Positions 21,266-33,176 of a DNA stretch of 64,000 nucleotides are shown here, piece by piece. This DNA is from Basidiobolus meristosporus CBS 931.73. Lineage: Eukaryota > Basidiobolomycota > Basidiobolomycetes > Basidiobolales > Basidiobolaceae. The stretch lies in the NCBI GenBank assembly GCA_002104905.1, contig MCFE01000116.1, forward strand, positions 62,001 to 126,000, given 5' to 3'. A program made the position numbers and the translations under genes. The notes beneath the pieces are model-generated. The model worked only from the letters and a program-made list of their open reading frames with translations. It ran no database searches and had not been told where the DNA came from. How positions within the stretch are numbered: position 1 is the stretch's first letter; every line of letters starts with the position of its first letter.

Positions 21266-24200
21266 ATGAGCTACGTGGACGCATTTTTGGTAAACCAATT
21301 AGTTCAACTACAACCCACCTACCTTCAAATGGACCCTGCTTCCCCTTGCTCTCCGTTGGTATTTCCACCTCCATACTAAATCTTCCCTCTCAACCTTTGC
21401 CTTGCCCAGAATGAACGGCCCAAAGCCGCGTACGATATCCTCTCCTCCCGCCTAAAAGATGGGAAAGTGTTATTCGAGGAGATCTCCGAATGGTTTCGTG
21501 AGCGGTGAGTCATCCGAAGGGGGAGAGTGCCCTTGTCATCAAACCACCAACACTAATCCTTGCCAGGGCACAAATAGAGGAAGCCTATTCGAAGTCTCTG
21601 AGCAAGCTCGGCTCCAAAAGGCTCGGTCAGGAGTCCAATTTAGGGTAAGTTTGGGTTAGAGCCGTAACAGAATTGCCTACTCAAACCTTTCCTAGGACTT
21701 TCTCAAAGGTATGGTCGACGGTCATTGAGGAAACCAAGGAGGTGGCTGAGCTCCATTCGGAACTGAGCAAGGTCATAGCGGAGAAGATCGCCAAGCCGTT
21801 GAAAGAGCACGTCGTGGAAGATGAGCTTTGGAGTCATATTAAAAGTGTAGGTGGCACGCATAGCCTAGCATACCGATTCGGAATTAATCTGGTGGAATGA
21901 CAGCACGAACTACCTATCGCCAAAATCGTCAAAGAGTATGACGAGCGAATGTTGAAAGTGGCCAGGGTGCGTAGAGTCATATGTAGATGGTAGTAGTGGA
22001 AGCAGTAGTAACTGGTCGCTTTGCTGTTTTCATGTCAATAGGCCAAAAAGGTCGCGGAGAAGGAGAAAACGGTTGGCAAGAAGGCCACCACCTCAAGTAG
22101 GCCAATCTAGCACCATTTTCACTGCTATGAGAATCTAATCATACGCCAAGTTATCAAAACACTGACCAAGGCCAAGGAGCCGAAACTAGACGATAGCCAA
22201 AGGGCGTTGGACGAGACTATTCACAAATGGACCAGCGAGGCACCTGCTCTGATCGAGGTGAGCCAATCATGGATTTCGACGGCCTTCAACGGCAACTAAC
22301 CCCGCCCAGAAATACCATCAAATCGACCAGAAGAGACTGGAAACTCTCAAACAACATATGGGCACCTTTGCTAACGGAGTAATCGAGTTGTGCCAAAACC
22401 ATCTACGGGTAAGTCTCATTGATCCCTGATTGCCACGCAGACCACTTCATCTTGTCCATCCTCGGCCAGATCGGCGAAGTAACGTCGAAATCAGTGGAGG
22501 CGTTCGATGTTCAGCAGGAGATGGAAGAGTTTTGCTCCACGAAGAAGTTGGGAATCGAGCCACTTGGTAAGGCAAGCTTGAATGAACTCAATGTCATACC
22601 CCCGCTAACGCGCTTCCATAGCTTCACCCAGCGAACTGTCACTTGGTAAGCAATTTATTCGGAGATGAGAGAGGTCATGATAGCTGAACGTTGACTTTTC
22701 GAAGGGTACCACGCTTCCAATGCCAGTAAAAGCAGTATCACCGATGCGCAGAGCGTTAAAACAACGTATGTCCTAGAAGCATGTACGTCGTAGGTCATAG
22801 CTAACCCAAGACCCGTTGCAGGCATACAGATACCTCGGCTACTAACGGTGAAGTCGCTAATGGAGCGTCCCGAGCGGTGAGTTCTCTGATATTCCTTACG
22901 CACTCGAGTCATGCTAAATCCACATTCCAAGCCCACCATCGTCGTTGATGAAGAGGGCTATTCTGTACCTCCTGCTGAGAACTCCATGTGGAACCAACCT
23001 CCAGATTCCCCAACCGAAGAGCCTGACACCCCAGAGAATATTGAAGACCCTGAGGAGTAAGTCTTGCGCATCGCACTGACCGAAGCACCCCAGCCATCTC
23101 ACCCATCCATATCAGGCCAGATACCCCTCGAATGAAGATCGACATCAAGGAGAGCGCCATCACTGAGGAGCCTGAAGAAGCTGACAGGGCACTCTCACGG
23201 GTCAGCACCACACTTCGTTTGGTAAATATGTAGATTATGAGGTGACTCCTGGTTCTCCACGAAACTGAATTCCTGGAAATCTAGAAAAACACAGTCAAGC
23301 AAACCACCAGGGGCAGACGCGAGTAAGTAGATGCCAGCACGTCCACCTAGTAGGAAACACGGGCAATAACATATCTTGCCAGAACAAAGCGTAGGGTTTC
23401 CACCATCGACTGGGAGTCCAATTCGACCGACTCATTCCCGTCTTCGCCCAGCTCGATGTACTTCGAGGGAGGGAAATCGGAGTTTCCTTTCAACTCCGCG
23501 AACAGCCTACGAGGATTCAACTCGTCGCTTTCACCCAGAGCGGACGCCTTGAACGCAAGATTTTCCGTCATCAACAACCCGGCGTTCTTCATGTCGGAGC
23601 AGCCACTTCAGGTCAGAGTCACTGAGAATCTGAATGTTCTTTTACTTCCTACTGGAGAGATATCCAAAGTGTTCATCACTGGTGACATCGCCGTCCGAGG
23701 AAGTTACAGTGACGAGTCACCATTGAAACTGGTTGTGAAGGGCTACGAAGAGCTGGAAAAGAAGGTTCTCAACTATAAGCATGTGAAAGCGGATGCGGAG
23801 GAAGGGGTGTACTCGCTAGATAATCTCTCTCAGTTGAACAATCAGGAGGGAGCGCTGGTTCTCAAGTATCAAACGAAAATCGACCCGAATAGCCTTGGCA
23901 AGTATGTTCCATTGCTACTGAAGTCCGCATGGAAGTGTGAGGAGAATCTTACCTCTCTGGTGGTTCAATACAAACCCAACCCCGACTTTCAAACGGAGAC
24001 TGGGGAGTGGTCACTTAAGAATCTATCGTTCGTCTTACCGGTGGTGAATACCATCAATGTCCAATCCAAGCCAACCGGGGTTTGGAGTAATGAGAAGCAA
24101 AGGCTATTATGGCGAATGAATGATCTCAACTCCGACGAGGATGAACACAAACTGCTGGCTCGGTTCGAAACCACCGCCAAGGGAGCCCCAACCTCCATCG

Positions 24201-24328
24201 CTGCCAAATTCTCTTACAATGGGGCATCGGTATCGGGGCTAAATGTCCAGCTCAAGTCGAGCAGCAACCAGATTTTCGTGCAGACAGAGTATCGAACCAA
24301 TACCGGAAAATATATTCTAACCCCCTGA
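21266..24328 (+). CDS. Syp1/FCHO-like endocytic adaptor (F-BAR plus mu-homology domain), 16 exons
   Basis: Exons inferred by splice sites and frame: 21266-21289, 21410-21504, 21567-21644, 21696-21846, 21904-21966, 22042-22096, 22151-22257, 22310-22408, 22470-22566, 22622-22645, 22705-22765, 22822-22876, 22932-23056, 23116-23221, 23285-23322 and 23383-24328. Together they give 2124 nt, an uninterrupted 707-residue frame. The N-terminus (MSYVDAFL then NERPKAAYDILSSRLKDGK) and the KSLSKLG and WSTVIEETKEVAELHSEL segments are an F-BAR domain (about 1-250). A low-complexity acidic/Ser-Pro linker follows (about 260-410). The last exon carries a muniscin mu-homology domain (about 430-707, LQVRVTENLNVLLLPTGEISKVFITGD). 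Proteins of this family bind membrane and early endocytic coat components at the plasma membrane. Introns are about 50-120 nt with GT-AG ends. The exon 6/7 junction is the least certain. Confidence 0.88.
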
Positions 24329-26581
24329 GCGCCTCCTCCCAGCGTCGGACAAAATTTCCAATCCATAGAGCACCCACTTGTCTCCGTAAGCTAGTGCATC
24401 CTCCGACCGAAGTAGTAGCGAAAAAATGACCACTACCATACTACAAATATTAATTCAACTTCGACAGCAATGTATTCCTAAAAATCTCTATATGCCGGGT
24501 GAGAATCCAGTAGCCCATAAGTAAATTCCAGCGTAGCAAGCATCATGAGGTGCTCCTGATATGTAATTATTGGATTTAGGATGCCATTTCGAATATTACA
24601 AACTATGGCCTGACGTGTAAGGGCATAGGTGGAGGTTGAGTATGGTGGCAAAATTTGTGGAGATCGCATTAGACATTAAGAGTGCGATCATTAAAGTTGA
24701 ACTGGGTGAAGAATTCAACAGAAGACTTGTAGATCTCACTTGTCAGCAACTAGGTCGTCTGAACGAGTATCGCAGCCAGCTATAGTAGAAGCTGTGTTAC
24801 ATAGCTATCATGTGGTAACCTGGATACCAGAAACTGGCTGAGCTATATATATCGAAATTGCGAATGTTAATCAGCAATCTTGGCTTTTGTCCTTCCTGGA
24901 ATCATCGATAGCACAAACGTGAAGAATATAGTATAATATGGGATCGATAAATCGTTGGTGCACCACTTTCATTCTGTTTCCTAGATTTCCTGGTCGCACA
25001 TACCTCAGTATATGATAAGGGGGTTAGCTTCACCAAGGGCCGGTAAACCCCGGCGAGAAGAATATCCCAACATCCGAATATGGGGGCATTTCTCATTCCA
25101 GGTGCTATTTCTCCCGGATAATATTCTGAGGTAGGAAAAGCCCCATTATTGTAAAATAGAATTGACGAAATAATTCTCAAGATATTGTGTACAAGTTCCT
25201 GGGTTTTATCGAACATTACTACCTGGAAAGAGTCCGCATTGTTCAGGCATTTACCGGGTAATAGTGACAGCTGAACGCCCTTGTCAAAATGAATTAACAA
25301 CTGTTTTATGTAACAGTCTACCTTTCCATAGGCATTTGATCTCCAAAGCACAGCAGTATTCTACAAAGCCAGCATCACATGGAGATATCCAACTGCTCAA
25401 CAAATTTGATGTCACTTATGATATAGGTTGTAATCTTCCATTGAAACAACGAGCTATAATATATACTATATGCATGATTTCCCAGTAACTCAAAGTATGC
25501 CTAGTCACTAATATTTTCAACACATTACTATAGAGCCGTATGTTAAATCCCGTGGTTGTCAAGATTTGCGATCTTAGATAACAGTAGCATTAGGATGCTT
25601 TTACGTTTGATATGTGTATTAATAGAGGCATCTGGATACAGTACAATACCTTGGTTGCTATGCGAAAACTGCTCATCCGAGGTACTAGCTATTGCTGACT
25701 CAGACCCTCCAATAAGGCCAAGTTGCTCTCACTTGCTTGATGTCAAATCGCAAAGTGGAAGATTGCTCTAAAGGTAACTTATGGTGAAGAAGTTCATGTG
25801 CCTACTATGTTAGACTTTCTTGTTTGAATATTTATCATGGGAAGCTGGTCCAGAGCATGAATACAGCAGAAAGAGAGCATAAGGCGACTAGGACTTCATC
25901 TTTTCCTCTCACTTTGCTGGGAAGAGAGAGAGGTCTATTATGGTAAAAACCACTCTCTGCGAATATGTCTTGAAATGGGCAGATGGTGGGAGATTCAAAA
26001 TCTTTTAGGATGCATAGTTGACTCAATTTTTCCAAAATGGTCATTCGGAAACCCAAAGCTTGTTTCTTCGTAGTTCATGCTCAGCTGTTGCCCGCATCTC
26101 CATCTGAGAAGTATTGTGGGAAGCTCACAAGTTGAAGTGACGTGCTATTCTTCCAACTATCACTTATCTACTGTGTGCCAAATCATCACCATTAATGGGC
26201 TGGGTACTAAGGGATTCGGATTTCTCTCCGCCATTTGTGAAGCGCCCCCTCACAGGGTAGCCAAGCGTGATCACATTGACATCGACACCGATGGAGTCGT
26301 GTGAATCAGAGGATATCTAATATAGTCTTACCGGTATAACCTATTTAATATAGTCTTACCGGTATAACCCTACAGAAAAGTAATGAATTTCCATGGCTAA
26401 TACATATTTGTCAGACAGGAATGGTAACCTGATAATTGATAATGTTGAGGTCTGTGCTGCCAGCAATTCTAGGAAGCAGAACATGCTCCATTCTTGGAAG
26501 TTTTAGAGAAAATACATAAGCCCATAGCACAGCTTCCTATTAACCATCAAGTTCTCTAGCGCTAGTTTCTCAACCAACACA
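24329..26581. other. Intergenic region between the Syp1-like gene and the peptide array
   Basis: I see no gene with recognisable features. The longest open reading (minus strand, 24902-25351, 149 residues) has no motif and an irregular composition. Near the right end the block TAATATAGTCTTACCGGTATAACC occurs twice (26319-26342 and about 26345-26368). From about 26440 the sequence resembles the promoter flank of array members (TTCTAGGAA.CAGAACATG). Confidence 0.55.
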
Positions 26582-26779
26582 ATGAGATTCATAACTGTAC
26601 TCGCTGCTTCTACCATTTTTACCATGACTGCTTGCGGCTATCCAGTGAGTCAGATGGGTGATGCATCAGCAGCAGACAAGAGAGATCTGCATGACTTTTG
26701 TGGAGGTTGGTTCTGTGGGCATGTGAAACGTGAGGACAGTTGGCTCACATCCATGGATTTGGTCTTGGTCAGCTCTTGA
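26582..26779 (+). CDS. Peptide precursor, leftmost copy (A-like)
   Basis: 65 residues, starting MRFITVLAASTIFTMTACGYP. Pro-region VSQMGDASAAD, consensus core, tail EDSWLTSMDLVLVSS. This copy has an extra Cys at residue 18 at the likely end of the signal peptide. A weak TATA (ATACATAA) is near 26511, and AATAAA is at 26908-26913. It is separated from the regular array by decayed copies, so it may be an older, independently diverged member. Confidence 0.85.
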   Translation: MRFITVLAASTIFTMTACGYPVSQMGDASAADKRDLHDFCGGWFCGHVKREDSWLTSMDLVLVSS

Positions 26780-27232
26780 GCAACTTCAGTCAGGTGATCC
26801 GCCATCACCATCTTTCGATTTTGAACCTACCGTTATAAGCTGGCTTTACTGGTGGTTTGATTACATATGGCCCTTTGTATCTCCATTTTTGTAAACGTTT
26901 CGTGGATAATAAAATGTGCGCCTTAGCCCCATTGCACTCCCATTTGATCGTTAGTACAACCTCGAGTGTAAACAGGTCAATAGCATGGAATACAGCCTGA
27001 AGTCATAGTCACGATTTCTGTAGCTACATAGCACCCAGCACGTATCTAAGTATTCCCTGGTGATGCTAGCACATCACAAGGATTCGGTCTTTGACTAGCC
27101 ATTTTCCGTAGTGTGCTGATTGTGTTCTAAGAATCAGTTGTCTGTGCATACATCGTGCTTCATGCAGAATGCTTCTTAGATAGCTGTGGTCCTCAGTGTT
27201 ACAGCTGGTATTTCGATCGATCATTAGTGTCC

Positions 27233-27357
27233 ATGAAGTTTATATATCTGCTTGTAGTTGGTGTCATATCGTTAGCAATGAAGGTAACGAGGAAGCACTG
27301 GAGAGGAAAGATCTGCTTAACCTTTATGGAGGATGGTTGTGGGGCCGTGTGAAATAG
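27233..27357 (+). pseudogene. Decayed peptide precursor copy
   Basis: Starts ATGAAGTTTATATATCTG like type B. After a frame change, the core at 27301-27357 reads ERKDLLNLYGGWLWGRVK and stop. Both cysteine codons are lost (TGT to TAT, TGT to TGG), and the arginine of the second dibasic site is replaced by a stop. Confidence 0.75.
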
Positions 27358-27629
27358 AAAGGTGGCTTGGAGGTAGAATGAATCTAAGAGGGTGTAATAG
27401 CATACAATGATATCTCGCTACAATTTGTATTTGTAAGCGAAGTACTATGTGCTTTCGCATTATGTACAAATCCCATGCTTTGATAACATAGCAATCTAAT
27501 TGCAGTAGATTTTTACATGGCCTATCCTACAATCTTAAATGATGATGTCTGGAAGACCATAATTCACTTGTATGCAATCACATTTAATGGAGAGGACTTA
27601 TATATACATAGCCAGAACAGCTATTTCTC

Positions 27630-27705
27630 ATGAATTTGGTATTACAATGATACCATGCTACACGACGTTTGTGGAGCCTCATTCGGCGATCACATGCAGT
27701 GTTAA
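27630..27705 (+). pseudogene. Core-only remnant of a peptide precursor
   Basis: A TATATATA box near 27598 and ATGAATTTG at 27630 remain. The core is recognisable only as HDVCGASFGDHMQ at 27661-27699, lacking the second Cys. The signal and pro-region are almost entirely deleted. Confidence 0.6.
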
Positions 27706-28182
27706 GGCTCCATCCATAACGGTCACCTTGTTGCCACTCTTCTAGATCTGTACTAGCCAGATGATCTAACTCTATCTCAACAATTCACCACCAAGTTATG
27801 ACAGCAATACTGAGTACCTTCACTTTTCAATTGCAATCAAAGGCGGGTTTACATGACGTCGATCATATACACTTTCCGGATCATGAAGATCCGTAGTCAA
27901 TATGTACGTTTATGACATTCTATTCCCATTGAGCATTATGATATTGTTTACACTATTTATTCTTTATCAATTATTGCTTACCGTTATGAAGCAGGATTTA
28001 CCACCTCCTAATTGAGAATAGATGTTAAGTCTGGAGCACACAGTTGGAGGAATCGACTAACATCAAATGCAGGTTAGGCTGTTTCGTAGAGATGAGATGG
28101 TGAGCACATCACAAGATGTACTAGGAATCAACCCAGAATAACCATATTGAGGTATCACAGCCCAATATGCTTCCTGGAATGT

Positions 28183-28214
28183 TTAGGGCTAGGGTTAGGG
28201 TTGGGTTGGGTTGG
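28183..28214 (+). repeat. Short telomere-like tract inside the array's left edge
   Basis: The tract TTAGGGCTAGGGTTAGGG followed by TTGGGTTGGGTTGG consists of TTAGGG repeats and close variants. It lies between decayed peptide copies. Confidence 0.7.
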
Positions 28215-28350
28215 AACATTGTTTATCACTATTACATTTTGTCATCGAAATGATTCCAAGAAATATCGAGTGGGCCATATAATTGAAGAAGCAATGGAAC
28301 TTCCACCAGAATATCAACACCTCTTCTCCCTGAAGCGTGAAAGAAAAAGC

Positions 28351-28503
28351 ATGAAATTCTAATGCTTACTCATCTCATGTATCATGCTTGCTGTTACCAT
28401 TGACTGGTACCCGGTAACTCAACAGACTAGCGGTCCAGCAGTGAATAAGAGAGATCTGCATGACTTTTGTGGCCATGTGAAACGGGGGAAACTCAAAATA
28501 TGA
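28351..28503 (+). pseudogene. B-like precursor with early stop and 15-nt core deletion
   Basis: ATGAAATTC at 28351 is followed at once by TAA. A downstream ATG at 28384 opens 39 residues with TIDWYP, then NKR and the shortened core DLHDFCGHVKR. The 15 nt between the two TGTGG copies are missing, so the ring residues and one Cys are lost. Without a full signal peptide it is unlikely to be secreted. Confidence 0.75.
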
Positions 28504-29148
28504 ATGGGCCAACCTTACAACAATGTCCGATTGGTTTCCATTTTTTTGTCTTCAAGTTCTCCGATTTTGTTGCTCCTAATATCCACCACATTCAGCCACC
28601 CTTTGTCCATGATTTTCATTTTCTGATGAAATAAACAATTCAATGCCGCTTTAAATTCGCGTGGTATTCACCTTCAAATTGAGCACATTCTATTTCTTTT
28701 GGATCACTAGCACTGGATACTTTGTTGCATTCACGATTGAACAAGATGCAACTCAATGTATAATGAAAGCATAATAATGTATCTTCCAATGTAGAGGCCG
28801 CTCTAGATGTGTACAGATATCAATACCAAAAGCAGTATACTTGGTTGTAGTCGTAAGTTATGTCAATGTGAACATATCGTGAGCGCACCATATGACTTTC
28901 CTCCTGCGCTCAGGAAATCAAACGATCAAGAAGCCATTTCCGGCTTTTCCAGATCAGTTTAGCCACACTAAGGTATTAGCGTCATCTATGCTTCCCCGAA
29001 TGCCAACCACACAATGAATTGTTAATCTCGTTCGAACGATTTCAAGAGATGATGAGCGGGTCGTATAAATGGGCATCAAGTATCAGAGTGTTCACTGGAA
29101 TTTTGCCCTCTCCCCACACCCAGTACATCAAGGTATATCAAGAAAACC

Positions 29149-29373
29149 ATGAAACTTCCAAGTATTCTAGCCGTATGTTCTACTCTTGCAGTATCTATTG
29201 ACTGTTATGCTGCAAGTCTACAGATTGGTGATCGTGCAGTACTCAAGAGAGATCTGCATGACCTTTGTGGAGGTTCGTTCTGTGGCCATGTCAAACGAGA
29301 AGACGGTCTTGAAGCAAGTAAAACCCAAAAATCCACCTCAGATATAATTTATACCGATAACTCAAGTCATTAG
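29149..29373 (+). CDS. Peptide precursor with divergent core DLHDLCGGSFCGHV
   Basis: 74 residues: MKLPSILAVCSTLAVSIDCY signal, pro-region AASLQIGDRAVL, KR at 33-34. The core has Phe5 to Leu and Trp9 to Ser, but both Cys and both dibasic sites are kept. The tail is long (EDGLEASKTQKST...). TATAAAT is at 29064-29070. A natural variant lacking the Trp may have different activity or be under relaxed selection. Confidence 0.8.
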   Translation: MKLPSILAVCSTLAVSIDCYAASLQIGDRAVLKRDLHDLCGGSFCGHVKREDGLEASKTQKSTSDIIYTDNSSH

Positions 29374-29555
29374 CAATGAAATGCTCAACTGGGTCTAATT
29401 CTATTGCCCTCTTTGAACGCTCCAATTTTGTCGCTTGTAACCCTCACCCATCCAATTTCCCAAGCTTGCCCAAACCTAAAGATTAGATTTTCGGACTTGA
29501 CATTCATGCATCTATATAAAGTAACCTGTCACGGTCTAAAATTGAGGCCATCACT

Positions 29556-29650
29556 GGATTGATTTCTACCCTCTGGTCAAACGGATGCTTTAGCGCTGGA
29601 CAAGGGAGATCTGAACGATGAAGTTGGTTCTATGGTCATGGGAGGCGCAA
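29556..29650 (+). pseudogene. Decayed B-type precursor fragment
   Basis: ATTGATTTCTACCCTCTGGTC parallels TIDCYPLIL. Then GCTGGACAAGGGAGATCTGAACGA resembles the first cleavage site, with KR changed to KG. A short deletion removes the first Cys region, and GGTTCTATGGTCATGGGAGG replaces WFCGHVKR. Confidence 0.65.
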
Positions 29651-30371
29651 AGACATTGCCAATGCTCATCAGATCGCTACCTCTTCTTTGCGCCTCCATC
29701 GGCAAGAAGATCCAACTAGTGCCCAATAGTGTACCACTTGACCATAATATCATCTGCGAGTTGTCTTATTTACACAATACCTGAGGCAAATCAACAATAC
29801 GCACATCCCTATTTGATTATGGTAGCATAGTTTTGGGTGGGATTTACCACCAATATCACTCATTCACTTCCATGAGAGGAGGCATAGCTCGTCATCATTC
29901 CTTTAGTCATGTAGCTTGGTGTTCAAGTGTAGACCTCTATAGTTGCATCATTGAATCCGATAATATATCGTTGCAACTACCTATATGTACTTGATAAATG
30001 TAAGCGCATAAGAAGTCTATCGTCAAAAACTAGAAATAAGTATATAATGGACGTTAAGACTACATTTGAAGAATATTTTGTGAGGGATAGGCTTTACAAA
30101 GTCTGCACAGTAAGAGAGCGAGATGATGTCAAGTGAATATACTGGTTGGCAATCAGGAAATCGCTTCCGGCTTTCCAAAATCAGTGTAGCCATAATCAGG
30201 GATTGGTAGCTACTCTGCTTCCAGGAATAAACATGCTATCACAACTGATTTGTATTTCCGCCAGGAGGGTTCTAAGAAGTGTAATATCAAGAGTATATAT
30301 AGTGCTTTTCAGCAATCTATATTCAGCAACACCCAGCCTTTGATATCTCGAGAAATTGGTATATACTACTC

Positions 30372-30551
30372 ATGAAATTCGCCAACGTTCTTGCTGCTTT
30401 TGCCGTTGTTTCAGCAGCCATTGACTGCTACCCCTTGATCCTTGAGACTAGGGGTTCAACAGCAGACAAGAGAGATCTACATGACTTTTGTGGAGGCTGG
30501 TTTTGTGGTCATGTTAAACGGGAGGTAGCCCTCAAGGAAAATGAAGTCTGA
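30372..30551 (+). CDS. B-type peptide precursor, short tail
   Basis: 59 residues: MKFANVLAAFAVVSAAIDCYP, pro-region LILETRGSTAD, KR, consensus core, KR, tail EVALKENEV. TATATATA at 30294-30301 is 78 bp upstream. It stands alone without an adjacent A copy on its left and marks the start of the better-preserved part of the array. Confidence 0.88.
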   Translation: MKFANVLAAFAVVSAAIDCYPLILETRGSTADKRDLHDFCGGWFCGHVKREVALKENEV

Positions 30552-31373
30552 ATCGCAACCGCAGATGTGCTGTATAATGATGAACTCAGAACCGTCTTCT
30601 AACTCCAGACCTTCCTTGAACGATCCACTACTAAACACGCCAATTTTGTTGCTCTTAATGACCACCAGTTTCGATTACCTACGCGTATCCATCCACACTC
30701 AACATTTGACTGTGATTTTGCTATAACATACTAAAGAATAAAACTCAGCTTTACATTTTTTGATATCACTATACAGCAATCTCTCGTATGACTCGCGACA
30801 TTTCATGCGATAATGGTATTGAGCGCGCGATATTGCCCTATGTTAGGAAATGCTGACTTGAGAATAGAATGGTTCATACGGAAATGTCACAAACTATCTA
30901 TGGCCTTTACTTTTAGATTCATGGACCACTATCAATTGAGAATTATCACATTAGTGAAGTAAAGGTGAAAGTAATCAGGGCTTTGAAGAGTGGCCACACT
31001 ACCAGGAGGCTCAGATATCCTCTAGCGGATATTACTTTCGCTCCGGTCTAAATGCTTCTGTGCTGTAGTGTATAAAACTACTGTCTAAGATTCCTACAGG
31101 TCGTAGCAGCTTTATTAATTGCATTTAGAGTCTGTGCATCATCGGAATATGCTATAAGGATGATTCACGCTATCGGCATCGTAGAAAAAGGTAATGTTGA
31201 ATCTCACTTCACAGTCTGCTTTTCCACCACTACCATCTGTGTAACTGGTAATTCTGGGAATCAGAAATCGCCACCCTAGGATTCCAGGAAGCCTGAATCA
31301 ACGTACATGTATAACCCACTAGCAAGCTTGCAACCCTTCAATTGAATATGAGATTATTCCTTGAACCAGAACA

Positions 31374-31577
31374 ATGAGACTCCTTGCTGTCCTCGCTGTT
31401 TGTATTGTTTCTGCAATAACAGCTAACGGCTATCCTATGGGTCAGCAAGCCAACGATGTATCCAAGGAGAAGAGAGATCTGGACGACTTTTGTGGAGGTT
31501 GGTTCTGTGGCCATGTGAAACGTGAACACACTATCCTTGACAGCCAGACTACTTCCTCTTCTCAGAGCTCACATTAG
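31374..31577 (+). CDS. A-type peptide precursor, core variant DLDDF
   Basis: 67 residues: MRLLAVLAVCIVSAITANGYP, pro-region MGQQANDVSKE, KR. The core has His3 to Asp (CAC to GAC type change), with Cys pair and both KR intact. Tail EHTILDSQTTSSSQSSH stops early relative to other A copies. A GGAATC-N17-GATTCC dyad lies about 120 bp upstream, and TGTATAAC at about 31309 is the likely TATA. Confidence 0.88.
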   Translation: MRLLAVLAVCIVSAITANGYPMGQQANDVSKEKRDLDDFCGGWFCGHVKREHTILDSQTTSSSQSSH

Positions 31578-32162
31578 CCCGACACCCTCACAATAGTTCA
31601 ATAAGGTACCACTAAGTTAGGATACCAACTCTGCCAAGTACACCCCCATCCATCCTCAAGTCCATTTGATTTTGAATCCGTAATTTGGGCAAGATCTACC
31701 ACCAATGTGATTACACAATACCCTTCGAATCCCCAATTTTGTATGCATCTCGTAATCAATAAATGGGACGTTGGTGCACAATTATTTTCTCCTTTGATGA
31801 TTGCCGCAAAGTGTAATGGAATATTGATGGATTATTAAGAGCATATTATTCAGTATGTAATGAACCTTTCTCAATACTAAGGCATTATTGGCAACCAGAT
31901 CATTCACAAGCTATACGAAAATATGACATATGTATATGAGCAACGTCAGACAGACAGGCCTATAACAGATGGCATTACCGAATTTGATAAATGTGTTTGG
32001 AGCGGTAAGTTAGATGAGCCCAATAAGAGGTTCTCGTGGGAAAGGAAAGCAATGCATGTATTATCTGACGGTCAAGAAGTCATTTCTAGTTTTCTGAAAC
32101 CAGTTCGACCATATTTAGGGAATAGTACCAGTGCTACTTCCGAGAATAATCTGGCTACAAGA

Positions 32163-32218
32163 ACCGGTTTAGATTTCCGGTAGAGGATTCCGAGAAGTGC
32201 AGCACGAAGTATATAAAT
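32163..32218 (+). promoter_or_regulatory. Representative B-type promoter: CGG-N9-CCG dyad plus TATA box
   Basis: ACCGG, nine bases (TTTAGATTT or TTTGGATTT) and CCGGT form an inverted pair about 29 bp upstream of TATATAAAT. The pair is intact, or nearly so, at 32163, 33953, 35749, 39316, 42940, 46505, 47838, 49621 and 56908; other B copies have one mutated half. A CGG...CCG dyad is the type of site bound by fungal Zn2Cys6 dimers. That assignment is inference. Confidence 0.55.
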
Positions 32219-32286
32219 GTCTCTTGCGCTGATGAGCATTCAGTAAAATACAGCTTTGACATTTGAGAGATCATTACCAAACAATC

Positions 32287-32496
32287 ATGAAATTCGCCGG
32301 CGTACTTGCTATTCTTGCCACTGTTTCAGTGACAATTGACTGCTACCCATTGATCCTGGAGACTAGCGATTCAGCAGTGGACAAGAGAGATCTACATGAC
32401 TTCTGCGGAGGCTGGTTCTGTGGTCATGTCAAGCGTGAGGAAGCTCCGGAGACAAGTGAAGCCAATATCTCCACCCCATCGATGTCAGTTGCCTGA
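32287..32496 (+). CDS. B-type peptide precursor
   Basis: 69 residues. The start is ATGAAATTC at 32287; the open frame extends eight codons further up only to a TTG. Signal MKFAGVLAILATVSVTIDC, pro-region LILETSDSAVD, consensus core, tail EEAPETSEANIS... TATATAAAT at 32210-32218 and an ACCGG-N9-CCGGT dyad at 32163-32181 lie upstream. AATAAA is at 32644-32649. Confidence 0.92.
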   Translation: MKFAGVLAILATVSVTIDCYPLILETSDSAVDKRDLHDFCGGWFCGHVKREEAPETSEANISTPSMSVA

Positions 32497-33176
32497 TGTG
32501 CACAGGCAGCACTAATGACAAGCCGATATCCAAATCCGAACTATCCAATTTTGTTACTCCTGATAAATACCACACACGACAAACTAAGCGTATCCATCCA
32601 TCCATCCTCCACATGGATTTTTGATTATCTGACAATTTGCAGAGAAATAAACATTGTTACCCCGCATTTCATATTTTCTCACGGCTATTAAACTAGCGGA
32701 GTGGAGGTCACTGGTATTCGGACCCATTCCCATATATTCCATATTGGAATGAGCTGATTTCAACTCTACGAGGCATCTTTATTCTGTAATACAATGGGAA
32801 TTTCGCGGTGAAAGGAATATTCACATATGGTTGCCGACCCAGCTTTCCTCTATTTCTCAGAGGATTTCCCCTACTCTTGAAAGGCTGAGATCTGCGCAGC
32901 CAAACATTCTAGGAATCAGAACACGACTTGAGGATGATGGCCACCTTTGATGTAACACGTAAGGTGATTTTAGAATATCACCATCCTATAGCTTTTCAAC
33001 GATCAGTTGCATTTTGTGGCACCGATAGTTCTGAGAATCAGAAATCGCCAGCCTGAGATTCCAAGAAGCCAGAATCAATGCACATAAATAGCTCACTAAC
33101 GACACTGCCATTCATCAGCCTGCAACCTTTCTGTTGAGTATCAGATTCTACTTCAGCCAGCAATCGAACCTAAACC

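Noticed and set aside
21009-21374. 121-residue minus-strand ORF
   Set aside because: Overlaps the leader, first exon and first intron of the Syp1-like gene; low-complexity composition from a pyrimidine-rich plus strand.
24902-25351. 149-residue minus-strand ORF in the gap before the array
   Set aside because: No recognisable domain, no neighbouring gene signals, and AT-rich context. A chance opening is more likely, although a lineage-specific gene cannot be excluded.
27155-27352. 65-residue ORF spanning a decayed peptide copy
   Set aside because: The core homology is in another frame (27301-27357). The ORF itself is an accident of the frame break and is listed as a pseudogene.
32263-32286. 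Eight extra in-frame codons before the MKF start of B-type genes (reading RDHYQTI)
   Set aside because: The upstream frame opens only at TTG, the segment is leader sequence just after the TATA box, and the signal peptide must be N-terminal. The ATG of MKF was used in all B copies.
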